Assembly (NCBI RefSeq): GCF_947250775.1
Contig: NZ_OX366349.1
Location: forward strand, 806,001-870,000
Source: Wolbachia endosymbiont (group A) of Rhinocyllus conicus
GTDB taxonomy: Bacteria > Pseudomonadota > Alphaproteobacteria > Rickettsiales > Anaplasmataceae
Length of the DNA stretch: 64,000 bases
Direction: 5' to 3'
Part shown: in pieces, positions 25,202 through 34,729 of the stretch
Layout: the number at the start of each line of letters is the position of its first letter
How positions within the stretch are numbered: position 1 is the stretch's first letter
The notes under the pieces: generated by a model
The model's database searches: none
The model's input: only the letters and a program-made list of their open reading frames with translations
What the model was told of the DNA's origin: nothing
Program-made: the position numbers and the translations under genes

Positions 25202-26743
25202 CTAAACGCAATTAAATTGAGTAACGAAATTACTCACAATGTTAAAAATATCACCTTTTATATCATCACTCATGTCATTTGACAACTTTTTTAAAACCCC
25301 AGGGTGTACAGTATGAAAATAATTAATAAGATCATGTTCAAATTTATTAATGTAACTTATTTGTATTTTACTTAACTGATTATATAGGTTAGAAAAAATA
25401 TACATCAGCACTACTTGCTCTTCTATTGACATAGGTAAATGTTGTTTTTGCTTTAATAACTCGACAAGATATTTACCCTTATTCAAGGATAATTGAACAC
25501 TAGCATCAAGATCAGAACCAAATTTTGCAAAATCTTCTAATTCTCTATACTGAGCTAAGCTTAGCTTTATAGAACTAGCAACTTTCTTCACAGACTTTAG
25601 TTGTGCAGCAGAACCAACCCGTGAAACTGACAAACCTATATTTACTGCAGGTCGAAATCCTTTATAAAATAATTCAGACTCAAGAAAGATCTGCCCATCG
25701 GTAATTGAAATAACATTTGTTGGCACATATGCAGATACATCACCAGCTTGAGTTTCGACAATCGGCAAAGCAGTTAAAGACCCCTGCCCTTTTTTATCAG
25801 ACATTTTAGCAGCTCTTTCAAGCAAGCGAGAATGTACATAGAATATATCTCCAGGGTAAGCTTCACGACCAGGAGGACGTCTGAGCAATAAAGACATCTG
25901 CCTATATGCCACAGCATGCTTAGATAAATCATCATATATAATCAAACAATGCATTCCATTGTCACGGAAAAATTCCCCCATAGTGCAACCAGCATAAGGT
26001 GCTAAAAATTGCATAGGCGCGCAGTCAGATGCACTAGCCACAACTACAGTTGTATACTCTAATGCTCCGCTTTCTTTCAGCTTATTTACCACTTTTGCTA
26101 CTGTTGAAATTTTTTGTCCAATAGCAACATAAACACAGTAAATTTTTTGATTTTCGTTTACCTCATCGTTAATCTTCTTCTGATTGATAATAGTATCAAG
26201 CGCAATAGTAGTTTTACCAATTTGTCTATCGCCAATAATCAATTCACGCTGCCCTCTACCTATTGGAATTAGCAAATCTATAATTTTAATTCCTGTTTGT
26301 AGTGGCTCATGCACAGACTTACGATCAATAATGCCTGGCGCTTTAGATTCTATATCCATTCTGTTTTTGGCTCTAATTTCCCCACCGTCGTCTATAGGAT
26401 GGCCCAACGCATTTACAACTCTCCCTAACAATTCATGCCCTATAGGCACCTGCACAACATCACCACTACATTTTACAACGTCCCCTTCTTTCACATCACG
26501 GTCATTACCAAGCACAACTATTCCAGCCGTATCATGATCTAAATCAAGAACTATTCCTTCTACACCGCTTGCAAAAAATACCTTTTCACCGAATTTTGCT
26601 TTTTCCAGCCCATAAACCAATGCGATACCATCTGTTACTGAAATTACTTCACCTATATTTTCCCGCTTTATAGGATTATCAAACGTCTCAACTTTTTCCC
26701 TTATTACACTTGCTATCTCAGAAACATTCATACTGTTCTTCAT
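25202..26743 (-). CDS. atpA: ATP synthase F1 subunit alpha
   Basis: 513 residues, normal length. The non-catalytic nucleotide-binding subunit of F1. It has the P-loop GDRQIGKTTIALD, ALPIVETQAGDVSAYVPTNVISITDGQ and the alpha signature PAVNIGLSVSRVGS. The start overlaps the atpH stop (ATGA). atpG, atpD and atpC do not follow; greA does, so the ATP synthase genes are split, as in other Rickettsiales. Confidence 0.98.
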   Translation of the reverse strand: MKNSMNVSEIASVIREKVETFDNPIKRENIGEVISVTDGIALVYGLEKAKFGEKVFFASGVEGIVLDLDHDTAGIVVLGNDRDVKEGDVVKCSGDVVQVPIGHELLGRVVNALGHPIDDGGEIRAKNRMDIESKAPGIIDRKSVHEPLQTGIKIIDLLIPIGRGQRELIIGDRQIGKTTIALDTIINQKKINDEVNENQKIYCVYVAIGQKISTVAKVVNKLKESGALEYTTVVVASASDCAPMQFLAPYAGCTMGEFFRDNGMHCLIIYDDLSKHAVAYRQMSLLLRRPPGREAYPGDIFYVHSRLLERAAKMSDKKGQGSLTALPIVETQAGDVSAYVPTNVISITDGQIFLESELFYKGFRPAVNIGLSVSRVGSAAQLKSVKKVASSIKLSLAQYRELEDFAKFGSDLDASVQLSLNKGKYLVELLKQKQHLPMSIEEQVVLMYIFSNLYNQLSKIQISYINKFEHDLINYFHTVHPGVLKKLSNDMSDDIKGDIFNIVSNFVTQFNCV

Positions 26744-27300
26744 ACAAAATTCCTTACTTTTAATATTTCCATTTTACTTAAGTCAACTAACCTATCTAAG
26801 TAACTTTTTAGCGAAGCATCGATCAAATTAAAACCATACCTAACTACGAAGCCACCTAGTATAGAAGGGTCAACCACATTGCTTACTTTTATTATTTTAC
26901 CAAGAAAGCTCAAAGATTCAGTAATTATTTTTATATCAGATTCCTTTAAAGCTTCTGCTGACTTTATAGTAATTTCGAATTCATTTTCATTTTCTTTTGC
27001 AAGACTTAAGAATTTTTCTAATATAAGGATCAATAAACTAGAGCGTTTGTTTGCAAATATAACCATAATAAATTTTACTAAATTTTCACTCAAGTGCTCA
27101 TTTATAGAAAGCATCACTTCTTTTTTGTGTGCAAAAGAAATCATAGGATGAGATAGGTACACAAAAACATCACGTTGATCCTTAAAAAAAGCCAATAAAA
27201 ATTCTACTTCTTTCCTTATAATACCTAACCTGCTTCCTGAGACATGAAACAGCACTCTAGCGTAAGATGAAACTAAATTATTGTATTGGGTCTTTTTCAT
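26740..27300 (-). CDS. atpH: ATP synthase F1 subunit delta
   Basis: 186 residues. It joins F1 to the peripheral stalk. The family pattern is seen: helical N-terminal domain beginning SYARVLFHVS and the C-terminal motif DPSILGGFVVRYGFNLIDASLKSYLDRL. Overlaps atpA by 4 bases. Confidence 0.92.
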   Translation of the reverse strand: MKKTQYNNLVSSYARVLFHVSGSRLGIIRKEVEFLLAFFKDQRDVFVYLSHPMISFAHKKEVMLSINEHLSENLVKFIMVIFANKRSSLLILILEKFLSLAKENENEFEITIKSAEALKESDIKIITESLSFLGKIIKVSNVVDPSILGGFVVRYGFNLIDASLKSYLDRLVDLSKMEILKVRNFV

Positions 27301-27326
27301 ATTAAATCCAGTAAATCTAAATTAAT

Positions 27327-27692
27327 TCAGCTACAAACCTTCCATTCTTCAATCCAAGCATTTTTTATATAAACAGGTCCTCTCTTTAAGGAAAGAAAAC
27401 ATAAATCATATCTGACTGAATAATCTAAAAAACTAAGGTTTGTACTTAAGAAATACTTAGAAGAATTTATAATAGACTGACATTGAAGATGAGATATCGG
27501 TATTTCTTTTCCAAGTAAACTTGTTTTAACTTCTATAAAAATCAGCTCCTTTTTTTTAGATACAATTAAGTCAATTTCACCGAACTTACAACGGTAACGG
27601 CGTTTTATAACATTATACCATTTCAGCTTTAAATATGCCAAAACTAACAATTCGCCAAAGTAACCTACAAAGTAGCGTAACCTACTTACCAT
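27327..27692 (-). CDS. yraN: UPF0102 (YraN-like) protein
   Basis: 121 residues. A small predicted nuclease-fold protein of unknown role. It has GELLVLAYLKLKWYNVIKRR, then the restriction-like core GEIDLIV and IFIEVKT (D-ExK), which matches UPF0102. It sits between the ribosomal gene rplQ and atpH on the same strand with short gaps. No experiment-based function is known to me beyond the fold. Confidence 0.85.
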   Translation of the reverse strand: MVSRLRYFVGYFGELLVLAYLKLKWYNVIKRRYRCKFGEIDLIVSKKKELIFIEVKTSLLGKEIPISHLQCQSIINSSKYFLSTNLSFLDYSVRYDLCFLSLKRGPVYIKNAWIEEWKVCS

Positions 27693-27715
27693 AAGAAGAA
27701 CAATTATGATAACAA

Positions 27716-28144
27716 TTAACTTTGTGTAACTACTTTGCCTCCTTCTCTATTTTTACTATAAACCTTACCTCTTGCTGCAATATCCCTATTAACCAGTTCT
27801 ATCACTGCCATTGAAGCGCAATCACCCTTTCGAGTGCTAAATTTTATTATTCTAGAATACCCACCTTTACGATCTTGATAACGGCTGGCTAAGACGTTTA
27901 ATAACTTATCAACTGCTAACTTACTATTATGAAGGCGTGAAAGCAAAAGTCTTCTACCATGTAAAGTATTCTTATTCTTAGCAATTGTAATAAACTTTTC
28001 GACATATGGACGAAGTTCCTTAGCTTTTGGTAAAGTAGTTACAATCTGCTCATGGTTAATTAATGAGATAGATAGATTCTTTAACGTCGATAATCTATGT
28101 TCAGTGCAACGAGATAGTTTACGTTTTTTTATTCCATGTTTCAT
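27716..28144 (-). CDS. rplQ: 50S ribosomal protein L17
   Basis: 142 residues, last gene of the alpha operon portion. The N-terminus MKHGIKKRKLSRCTEHR and the TLPKAKELRPYVEKFITIAK region are diagnostic. It is slightly longer than E. coli L17, with a basic tail. It follows rpoA by 7 bases. Confidence 0.97.
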   Translation of the reverse strand: MKHGIKKRKLSRCTEHRLSTLKNLSISLINHEQIVTTLPKAKELRPYVEKFITIAKNKNTLHGRRLLLSRLHNSKLAVDKLLNVLASRYQDRKGGYSRIIKFSTRKGDCASMAVIELVNRDIAARGKVYSKNREGGKVVTQS

Positions 28145-28151
28145 ATATCAC

Positions 28152-29219
28152 CTAATCTTCATCAGTATGTTGTTTAGCCAACTCATCTATATCCTTAGGC
28201 GGCCAGTTTAGCACATTCATACCCAAAGACAAGCCAAAATTAGCCAAAACTGCCTTAATCTCATTCAAAGACTTCCTGCCAAAATTAGCAGTTCTTAACA
28301 TTTCACCTTCTGTCTTTTGCACAAGATCACCTATATAAGTGATGTTTTCGTTTTTCAGACAGTTATGAGACCTGACAGATAATTCCATTTCATCTACCTT
28401 ACGCAATAAGACAGGGTCATAACCCAAATCTTTAGCACCACTAGACGAAGAAACCTGCGATTTTTTATAACTTACATCAGAACTAATAAAGGGCTGAAGT
28501 TGCTCCTGTAATATTCTTGCAGCAGAGTCAACAGCTTGACTTGGAGAGATTGTACCATCAGTTTCAATTGACAATATCAGCTTATCCTTATCAGTCACTT
28601 GGCCAACACGACTATTCTCTACCCTGTACGAAACCCTGTTAACAGGGCTATACAAAGCATTAACTGGAATAAAACCAATTAAATCCTGTTCACTCATAAG
28701 CTTCAAAAGTTCATTTTCTTTATACTTAGTTACAGGAAGATAACCTTTTCCGCTAGCCACATATATGGTCATGTTAAGCTCTACATTTTGCCCCAGCGTA
28801 CATATTAACAAATCTTTATTAACAATAGAGCATTGATCATCAGTTTCTATCATCCCAGCTAATACCTGGCAAGGCCCTTTAGCGTTTAAATTTAAGCATT
28901 TATTAGAAGCACCATTTAATTTACAACTCAACATGCCCATATTTAATACTATATCAGTTACGTCTTCTCTTACCCCTTGAATTGAAGTAAACTCATGAGT
29001 TATACCTTCAATTTTTATTCCATAAACAGCACTACCTTTAAGAGAAGATAACATTACACGTCTTAATGCATTACCTAATGTTAAAGCAAAACCACTTTCC
29101 AACGGTTCTAGGACTATATCACCTTTTTCACTTGAATCATCTGATATTACCTTAACTGAACTAGGTTTAATCAATTTATCTAAATTGCTACAGAGAGAAA
29201 CATTATTATTATAATACAT
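28152..29219 (-). CDS. rpoA: RNA polymerase subunit alpha
   Basis: 355 residues. The N-terminal dimerisation domain contains EPLESGFALTLGNALRRVMLSSL and GIKIEGITHEF. The C-terminal domain has LSVRSHNCLKNENI and NFGRKSLNEIKAVL, which bind UP elements and activators. A linker of about 20 residues is Ser-rich (KKSQVSSSSGAK). It is slightly longer than the usual 330-340 residues. Between rpsK and rplQ, the normal alpha-operon place; rpsD is not here. Confidence 0.98.
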   Translation of the reverse strand: MYYNNNVSLCSNLDKLIKPSSVKVISDDSSEKGDIVLEPLESGFALTLGNALRRVMLSSLKGSAVYGIKIEGITHEFTSIQGVREDVTDIVLNMGMLSCKLNGASNKCLNLNAKGPCQVLAGMIETDDQCSIVNKDLLICTLGQNVELNMTIYVASGKGYLPVTKYKENELLKLMSEQDLIGFIPVNALYSPVNRVSYRVENSRVGQVTDKDKLILSIETDGTISPSQAVDSAARILQEQLQPFISSDVSYKKSQVSSSSGAKDLGYDPVLLRKVDEMELSVRSHNCLKNENITYIGDLVQKTEGEMLRTANFGRKSLNEIKAVLANFGLSLGMNVLNWPPKDIDELAKQHTDED

Positions 29220-29240
29220 AAAACAACCTTTTCAAATATC

Positions 29241-29627
29241 CTATACTCTTCTTTTTTTTCTTAACCTGCACCCATTATGAGGAATTGCGGTTTTATCTGC
29301 AATTGAAGTCACAGTCAACCCACAGCTCTGAAGTGCTTTAACCGCAGCTTCGGTACCAAAGCCAGGACCACGAATTATTACAGAGACAACCTTCATACCA
29401 AATCTCTCCATTGCATTCTTCGCAGCAGCCTCCGCAGCCTTACCTGCAGCATAAGGTGTGGATTTTCTCGAACCTGAAAAACCACATGCACCCACAGAAG
29501 TTTGACATAGCGTATTACCATGAACATCAGTTACATTTACAAAAGTATTATTAAAAGTTGCACGAATATGAACAACACCAGTAATAAACTCCTTTGTACT
29601 CTTACCAACCGTTTTGACTTTTTTCAT
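29241..29627 (-). CDS. rpsK: 30S ribosomal protein S11
   Basis: 128 residues with GVVHIRATFNNTFVNVTDV and the C-terminal PHNGCRLRKKRRV. It binds 16S rRNA at the platform. 24 bases after rpsM. Confidence 0.98.
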   Translation of the reverse strand: MKKVKTVGKSTKEFITGVVHIRATFNNTFVNVTDVHGNTLCQTSVGACGFSGSRKSTPYAAGKAAEAAAKNAMERFGMKVVSVIIRGPGFGTEAAVKALQSCGLTVTSIADKTAIPHNGCRLRKKRRV

Positions 29628-29651
29628 TAAAACTCACAATAATAATAAATT

Positions 29652-30020
29652 TTATTTTTTCCCAGCAATAGGCAACCGAGATCTACCTTTACGAGTCTTA
29701 GCATTAGTATGAGTCCTTTGCCCTCTCACAGGTAAACCTTTTCTATGTCTCACTCCTCTATAGCATCCCATTTCCACTAAAGATTTTATGTTCATAGCCA
29801 CTTCTTTTCTGAGCTCACCTTCTATAACATAATTTTGTCTAATGAAACTGCTGATCTTTTCTATATCTTCATCTCGTAATTCTGAAACACGTTTGCGCTT
29901 ATCAACTTCACAAGCGTGACAAATTACATTCGCAGTAGCAATACCTATACCATATATATAAGTTAATGCAAAAGGAACACATTTCCTCACTGGAACATTT
30001 ATGCCTGCAATACGTGCCAC
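29652..30020 (-). CDS. rpsM: 30S ribosomal protein S13
   Basis: 122 residues beginning ARIAGINVPVRK and ending in the basic GRSRLPIAGKK region after GLPVRGQRTHTNAKT. The start codon is GTG at 30018-30020 with GAGGT 5 bases upstream. rpmJ, often placed just before, is absent; adk is the upstream neighbour. Confidence 0.98.
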   Translation of the reverse strand: MARIAGINVPVRKCVPFALTYIYGIGIATANVICHACEVDKRKRVSELRDEDIEKISSFIRQNYVIEGELRKEVAMNIKSLVEMGCYRGVRHRKGLPVRGQRTHTNAKTRKGRSRLPIAGKK

Positions 30021-30079
30021 TGGTACCTCGATACTTTATTAATAACAACTCTTAATTTATACCATAAAACAACTCAGAG

Positions 30080-30721
30080 TCAAACCAAATTACAAGAAAT
30101 TTTACTTTCAATCTCTTGCGTTACCTCATCAACACTCAAATTAGCGTCAATTGTTAATAATTTGCCTTTATAATACTCGCGTAAACCTTTCATTTGAAGG
30201 TGATATTCACTTATTCTCTTATTAATTGCAGACATATCAGCATCATCAATTCTTTTCTCTAACCTCGTACTTTTACATTTAGCACAAGTAGTACTCTTAA
30301 AAGAAGATACACTATATATGCTTTTACAGTCCAAACACGCGAGACGATTTTTTAATCTATCGATTGCAATATTATCGTCAAGCTGCAGTTCAATTACAAT
30401 ATCAACATCCCTATTATATTTTTCTTGCAAAACTTGAGTCAAAAAATGAGCCTGGTTTAAATTTCTCGGAAAACCATCTAATAAGCAATTATCATCCATT
30501 AATGCAAGCTGGTCATGCAATAATCCACATATAATTTCATCTTGAATTAAATTACCAGATTCCACGGTACCCTTTATTTTTTTACCTAACTCACTGCCAT
30601 CAGATATAATATTCCTTAATAAATCCCCCACTGAAATTAATTTTAAATTATATTTTGCTATTAACAAGCTTGACTGAGTACCTTTACCAGAACCTGGAGG
30701 ACCAAAAATCGTAATGATCAT
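30080..30721 (-). CDS. adk: adenylate kinase
   Basis: 213 residues. It interconverts AMP + ATP and 2 ADP. P-loop GPPGSGKGTQ at 7-16, LLDGFPRN, and a long lid with four cysteines (CLDCKSIYSV and TCAKCKS), the zinc-binding type of lid. It overlaps the secY stop by ATGA, which couples the two. secY-adk-rpsM is the common bacterial and Rickettsiales order. Confidence 0.97.
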   Translation of the reverse strand: MIITIFGPPGSGKGTQSSLLIAKYNLKLISVGDLLRNIISDGSELGKKIKGTVESGNLIQDEIICGLLHDQLALMDDNCLLDGFPRNLNQAHFLTQVLQEKYNRDVDIVIELQLDDNIAIDRLKNRLACLDCKSIYSVSSFKSTTCAKCKSTRLEKRIDDADMSAINKRISEYHLQMKGLREYYKGKLLTIDANLSVDEVTQEIESKISCNLV

Positions 30722-32046
30722 CTTACTTTCCTCGTTTTAGACTCATATTTCTTTATCCAGCTATCGTACCTATTCGAAAAAATATAAGATTGTATTTGCA
30801 TAATAGTATCAGTAATAACGTTCACTATAATCAGTAAACTCGTCCCACCAAAAATAAATGGTATATCATAATAATATCTCATAACTTCAGGTACAGTACA
30901 TATGACTACCAAATACGCAGAGCCAATGAATGTCAACTTAAAAACTATATCTTGAAGGTAATCAGAAGTATGTTTCCCAGGCCTTCTACCAGGTATAAAA
31001 CCACCATTTTTTTTAAGAAAATCTGCGTTTTCCTCTGGATTAAATATAAAATTGGTATAGAAAAAATTAAAAAATACTATCAGCACCAAATAGGCTACAA
31101 TATATACTACTTTATTTGCCATAAAGTAATTTAAAATAAAATCAGAAAAAGCGTGCCCCTTATAGAAATTTGCAATTGAAATAGGTGTCAATAAAATTGC
31201 ATTAGCAAAAATGGTTGGTACTACACCAGATAAATTAATCTTCAATGGAATATAAGTAAAATCGTCATTATGTAATCTTTTAAATTGCTTTTTAGGATGT
31301 TGAACAATAACTTTTCTATAAGAAGACTCTACAAAAATGACTAAGACTAGCAGCAAAAAAAACAATACCAAAACAAAAAGGATAATAAATAACGATACGC
31401 TACCGTTTTTATTTAACGTTAACAGAGATGACAAAGCGCTGTGTAACTCTGATATTATGCCCGTGAAAATGATTAATGAGATACCATTGCCTATACCGCT
31501 AGCACTGATTCGTTCACCAAGCCATATTAAAAGCATAGTTCCACCTAAAAGGCTGAAAACACCTATTGTACGAAACATAACACCAGGTTCGATTACAACC
31601 AATACCCCTTCCCTATTCATCCCTTCCAATCCAACCAAAATTGGAATTGATTGAAATACACAAATTACTATGGTCAGGTAGCGTATATAAGAATTCATCT
31701 TTCTACGGCCTGACTCTCCATCATTCTTAACTTCCTTCATTCCTTTAATCGCAGAAGAAAGCAACTGAATAATGATAGAAGCCATTATATATGGCATAAC
31801 GTTCAATGCTAGAATTGTCATTCTAGCCAATGCACCACCAGAAAATAAATTAAATACTCCAAAAACACCTGAGCCCTCTTTGGGAAATATATCATTAATT
31901 ACATCAAGATTAATTCCAGGAATAGGCACATAAGTACCCAAGCGATAGCAAATTAAAGCTATTAGCGTAAAAAATATACGTTTTAATAAATCGCCTTTAT
32001 ATAACAACGTAGGATCCAAGCTATTAAATGCGGATTTATTGCCCAT
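30718..32046 (-). CDS. secY: protein translocase subunit SecY
   Basis: 442 residues, ten membrane helices. It forms the SecYEG channel. Seen: YVPIPGIN, the plug/helix-2 region GGALARMTILALNVMPYIMASI, ISASGIGNGISLIIF, and FIPGRRPGKHTSDYL in the cytosolic loop that contacts SecA/ribosome. Starts 3 bases after rplO. Confidence 0.98.
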   Translation of the reverse strand: MGNKSAFNSLDPTLLYKGDLLKRIFFTLIALICYRLGTYVPIPGINLDVINDIFPKEGSGVFGVFNLFSGGALARMTILALNVMPYIMASIIIQLLSSAIKGMKEVKNDGESGRRKMNSYIRYLTIVICVFQSIPILVGLEGMNREGVLVVIEPGVMFRTIGVFSLLGGTMLLIWLGERISASGIGNGISLIIFTGIISELHSALSSLLTLNKNGSVSLFIILFVLVLFFLLLVLVIFVESSYRKVIVQHPKKQFKRLHNDDFTYIPLKINLSGVVPTIFANAILLTPISIANFYKGHAFSDFILNYFMANKVVYIVAYLVLIVFFNFFYTNFIFNPEENADFLKKNGGFIPGRRPGKHTSDYLQDIVFKLTFIGSAYLVVICTVPEVMRYYYDIPFIFGGTSLLIIVNVITDTIMQIQSYIFSNRYDSWIKKYESKTRKVR

Positions 32047-32049
32047 GAT

Positions 32050-32520
32050 TTACGATAGTATTTCCACACTACCACCAACTGAAGCTACAGATTTTTTTGC
32101 AGCTTCTGACGCAAAATTAACATGAAACACAAATTTTTCGCTCAACTTACCTTTATTAAGAAGTTTAATTTTATCTTTAATAGACTTTATAAAACCTAAT
32201 CTATACAGCCTCTCCTTATCTATAACAGAGTCTTTCACTATTTTTTTAGCTTCCATTAAGCGCTGTATATCGCCAACATTAATTATAGAATATATGTTCC
32301 TACGTATAGGCTTAAAACCTCTTTTAGGCAAACGAGTATATATAGACTGTTGTCCACCCTCAAAACCATTTATGGAAACTCCACTTCTAGCCTTTTGCCC
32401 TTTATGCCCTCTACCGGATGTTTTACCTTTACCACAACCGATACCTCTACCCAGCAACCTAGGCTTCTTTTTCTTAGATAACTTAGTAAATATAGAGTTT
32501 AATTTTACAGCATTATTCAT
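32050..32520 (-). CDS. rplO: 50S ribosomal protein L15
   Basis: 156 residues with the glycine- and lysine-rich GRGIGCGKGKTSGRGHKGQK and GFEGGQQSIYTRLPKRGF. rpmD (L30), which usually lies between rpsE and rplO, is missing: the gap to rpsE is only 3 bases. Confidence 0.97.
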   Translation of the reverse strand: MNNAVKLNSIFTKLSKKKKPRLLGRGIGCGKGKTSGRGHKGQKARSGVSINGFEGGQQSIYTRLPKRGFKPIRRNIYSIINVGDIQRLMEAKKIVKDSVIDKERLYRLGFIKSIKDKIKLLNKGKLSEKFVFHVNFASEAAKKSVASVGGSVEILS

Positions 32521-32523
32521 ACT

Positions 32524-33036
32524 TTACCTGCTTCCAACTATCTCGCTAATCTTTTTGCCTCTTTTGCTTGCTACCTGACGAGGAGATAACATACTATCAA
32601 AAGCCTTAAATACCGCACATATAACATTATGAGGATTATTTGATCTAGTGGATTTAGCTACCACATCCTTTATACCTAACACCTCAAAAACTGATCTAAT
32701 CGCTCCACCAGCAATAATACCTGTTCCGGCTCTTGCGGTTCTTAAAACTATCTCACCAGAACAAAATTTAGCTTTAATATCATGATGCAAAGTTCTACCT
32801 TCACGCAAGTACACTCTAATCATCGATTTCTTTGCAGCATTTACAGCTTTGACTCTTGCTTCAGCAACTTCTGCGTGCTTACCTATTCCACATCCTACCC
32901 TACCCTTCCCATCGCCAACAACAACCAAAATTGAAAATGAAAATCTTCTGCCACCTTTGGTAACCGTTGTTACTCTTCGTACCGAAACTAAAAGCTCTGA
33001 TAAATCATTATTATTTTGTAAATTCTTTATAGCCAT
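32524..33036 (-). CDS. rpsE: 30S ribosomal protein S5
   Basis: 170 residues from the ATG at 33036, preferred because AAGG lies 8 bases upstream; a TTG 6 bases earlier is in frame. S5 signature RRVTTVTKGGRRFSFS and GDGKGRVGCGIGKHAEVAEA, then ARAGTGIIAGGAIRSVFEV. Confidence 0.97.
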   Translation of the reverse strand: MAIKNLQNNNDLSELLVSVRRVTTVTKGGRRFSFSILVVVGDGKGRVGCGIGKHAEVAEARVKAVNAAKKSMIRVYLREGRTLHHDIKAKFCSGEIVLRTARAGTGIIAGGAIRSVFEVLGIKDVVAKSTRSNNPHNVICAVFKAFDSMLSPRQVASKRGKKISEIVGSR

Positions 33037-33048
33037 ATTCAAAACCTT

Positions 33049-33420
33049 CTAAAACTCAAATCCAGAACTTCTTAAAGCCTCAGCAAATTGAGAAACTAAT
33101 CCTGTATATTTATACGCTCCACGATCAAATACTAGCTTTTGTTCTAATTTCAGACCAGATAAGCGCTCAATCATTAAAGAAGAAACCTGTTTTATAGTTT
33201 CAGCATTGACTTTTCCTTTACATACATCCTTAATTTTAGCATCCAAAGTAGAAGCTGAAGTGAGAGTTACTCCTTTTACATCATTAATTAACTGGACATA
33301 AAAATGCCTATTAGATTTAAATATGGATATACGCAAACGTTCAGCGCTCTTGTCAAGCTTCGCTCTATTACGCAACTTCCTTTTTTCATAGTTACTTAAA
33401 AAATTATATAACCTTCTCAT
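33049..33420 (-). CDS. rplR: 50S ribosomal protein L18
   Basis: 123 residues. RLRISIFKSNRHFYVQLIND and VFDRGAYKYTGLVSQFAEAL are typical; it binds 5S rRNA. 5 bases after rplF. Confidence 0.97.
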   Translation of the reverse strand: MRRLYNFLSNYEKRKLRNRAKLDKSAERLRISIFKSNRHFYVQLINDVKGVTLTSASTLDAKIKDVCKGKVNAETIKQVSSLMIERLSGLKLEQKLVFDRGAYKYTGLVSQFAEALRSSGFEF

Positions 33421-33425
33421 CTTAA

Positions 33426-33971
33426 TTACTTCTTTTTACTTACAACTTTACGCAACATAAATTTACCCTTTATTACAATACCCTTACCTTTATAAGGATC
33501 GTACTTCCTAATCCTGCATATATCAGATGCCACCATATAGACTTTTTGCTTATCCATACCACTAACTACTAAGTGAGTTGGCTTTATGCACTTAATCTCA
33601 ACATCTTTAGGCACTTTATATTTAACATTATGGCTATAACCAAGATACAAAGTCAAATACTTACCATCACACTCTGCCTTATATCCAACACCATTAATCT
33701 CAAGATTAACAGAAAAACCATCAACCATGCCGTTAATAATATTATTAATATTACTCCTATAAGTGCCCCACATAGGCTTTATTTCATCATAATCATCTTT
33801 ATCTTGATCCACAGAAAGGAGTAGCTGATTATCAACAATCCGGCACACAACATCACTGATTAAGCTAAGCTCTTTTTCAGCCTTAGCACTCTTTATTAAC
33901 ATCCTACCATTATTATATTCAACTGAAATACCAGCAGGAATATTGATAGGAGCAGCACCTATACGAGACAT
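33426..33971 (-). CDS. rplF: 50S ribosomal protein L6
   Basis: 181 residues with SRIGAAPINIPAGISVE at the start and the C-terminal RIRKYDPYKGKGI motif. Slightly more diverged than its neighbours. 16 bases after rpsH. Confidence 0.97.
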   Translation of the reverse strand: MSRIGAAPINIPAGISVEYNNGRMLIKSAKAEKELSLISDVVCRIVDNQLLLSVDQDKDDYDEIKPMWGTYRSNINNIINGMVDGFSVNLEINGVGYKAECDGKYLTLYLGYSHNVKYKVPKDVEIKCIKPTHLVVSGMDKQKVYMVASDICRIRKYDPYKGKGIVIKGKFMLRKVVSKKK

Positions 33972-33987
33972 GAATTTCTCCTATTAT

Positions 33988-34383
33988 TTAAAACACACGA
34001 CACAAAACTTCTCCACCAACCTTTAACTTATGTGCATTATAATCAGTCATCACTCCTTTGGGTGTCGATATAATAAAAATACCAAGACCATTATATGCTT
34101 TAGAAATGTCCTTATACTTAGAATAACAACGACAACCAGGCTTTGACACCCTAACTATGTCACTAATTACAGGTGACTTCTCATAATACTTCAATTTTAC
34201 AATGAAAGAAGGTAAATTATCTACAACTTGCTTTTCATAATCAAGGATATACCCTTCATCTTTTAAAATCTTCAGTATAGAAGAATTCACTTTAGAAAAC
34301 AACACTCTTGTTGTTCTATGCATTGCCAATTGAGCATTAAGTATCCTTGTTAAAAAATCACCAATACTATCAGATAACGCCAC
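33988..34383 (-). CDS. rpsH: 30S ribosomal protein S8
   Basis: 131 residues. SDSIGDFLTRILNAQ at the start and GLGIFIISTPKGVMTDYNA at the C-terminus, the latter being the family's conserved end motif. Confidence 0.97.
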   Translation of the reverse strand: MALSDSIGDFLTRILNAQLAMHRTTRVLFSKVNSSILKILKDEGYILDYEKQVVDNLPSFIVKLKYYEKSPVISDIVRVSKPGCRCYSKYKDISKAYNGLGIFIISTPKGVMTDYNAHKLKVGGEVLCRVF

Positions 34384-34404
34384 AATATACTCCTTATATT
34401 ATAT

Positions 34405-34713
34405 TTACCAACTAGACTTTGTAACTCCTGGAACTTGCCCAAAAGAACATAAATCACGCAAAACAATTCTACATAAACCAAATTTTCTATATACTCCTCT
34501 TGGTCTCCCAGTTAAAGCACACCTATTTCTAATTTTGGTTTTAGAAGAATTTCTAGGCAATTTTTTAATTAATTTATTTTGAGCTGTAAACCTTTCTACA
34601 ATAGACAAATTCTTATTATTTATTATAGATTTCAATTTCTCTCTTTTTTCTTTATATTGATCGCACAGCTTTATTCTGCGAAGATTTCTCTCTATCATAG
34701 ATTTTTTTGCCAT
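34405..34713 (-). CDS. rpsN: 30S ribosomal protein S14
   Basis: 102 residues, the long zinc-free type. NRCALTGRPRGVYRKFGLCR and the end GQVPGVTKSSW are diagnostic. Confidence 0.97.
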   Translation of the reverse strand: MAKKSMIERNLRRIKLCDQYKEKREKLKSIINNKNLSIVERFTAQNKLIKKLPRNSSKTKIRNRCALTGRPRGVYRKFGLCRIVLRDLCSFGQVPGVTKSSW

Positions 34714-34729
34714 ATATTTCTCCTCTCAA

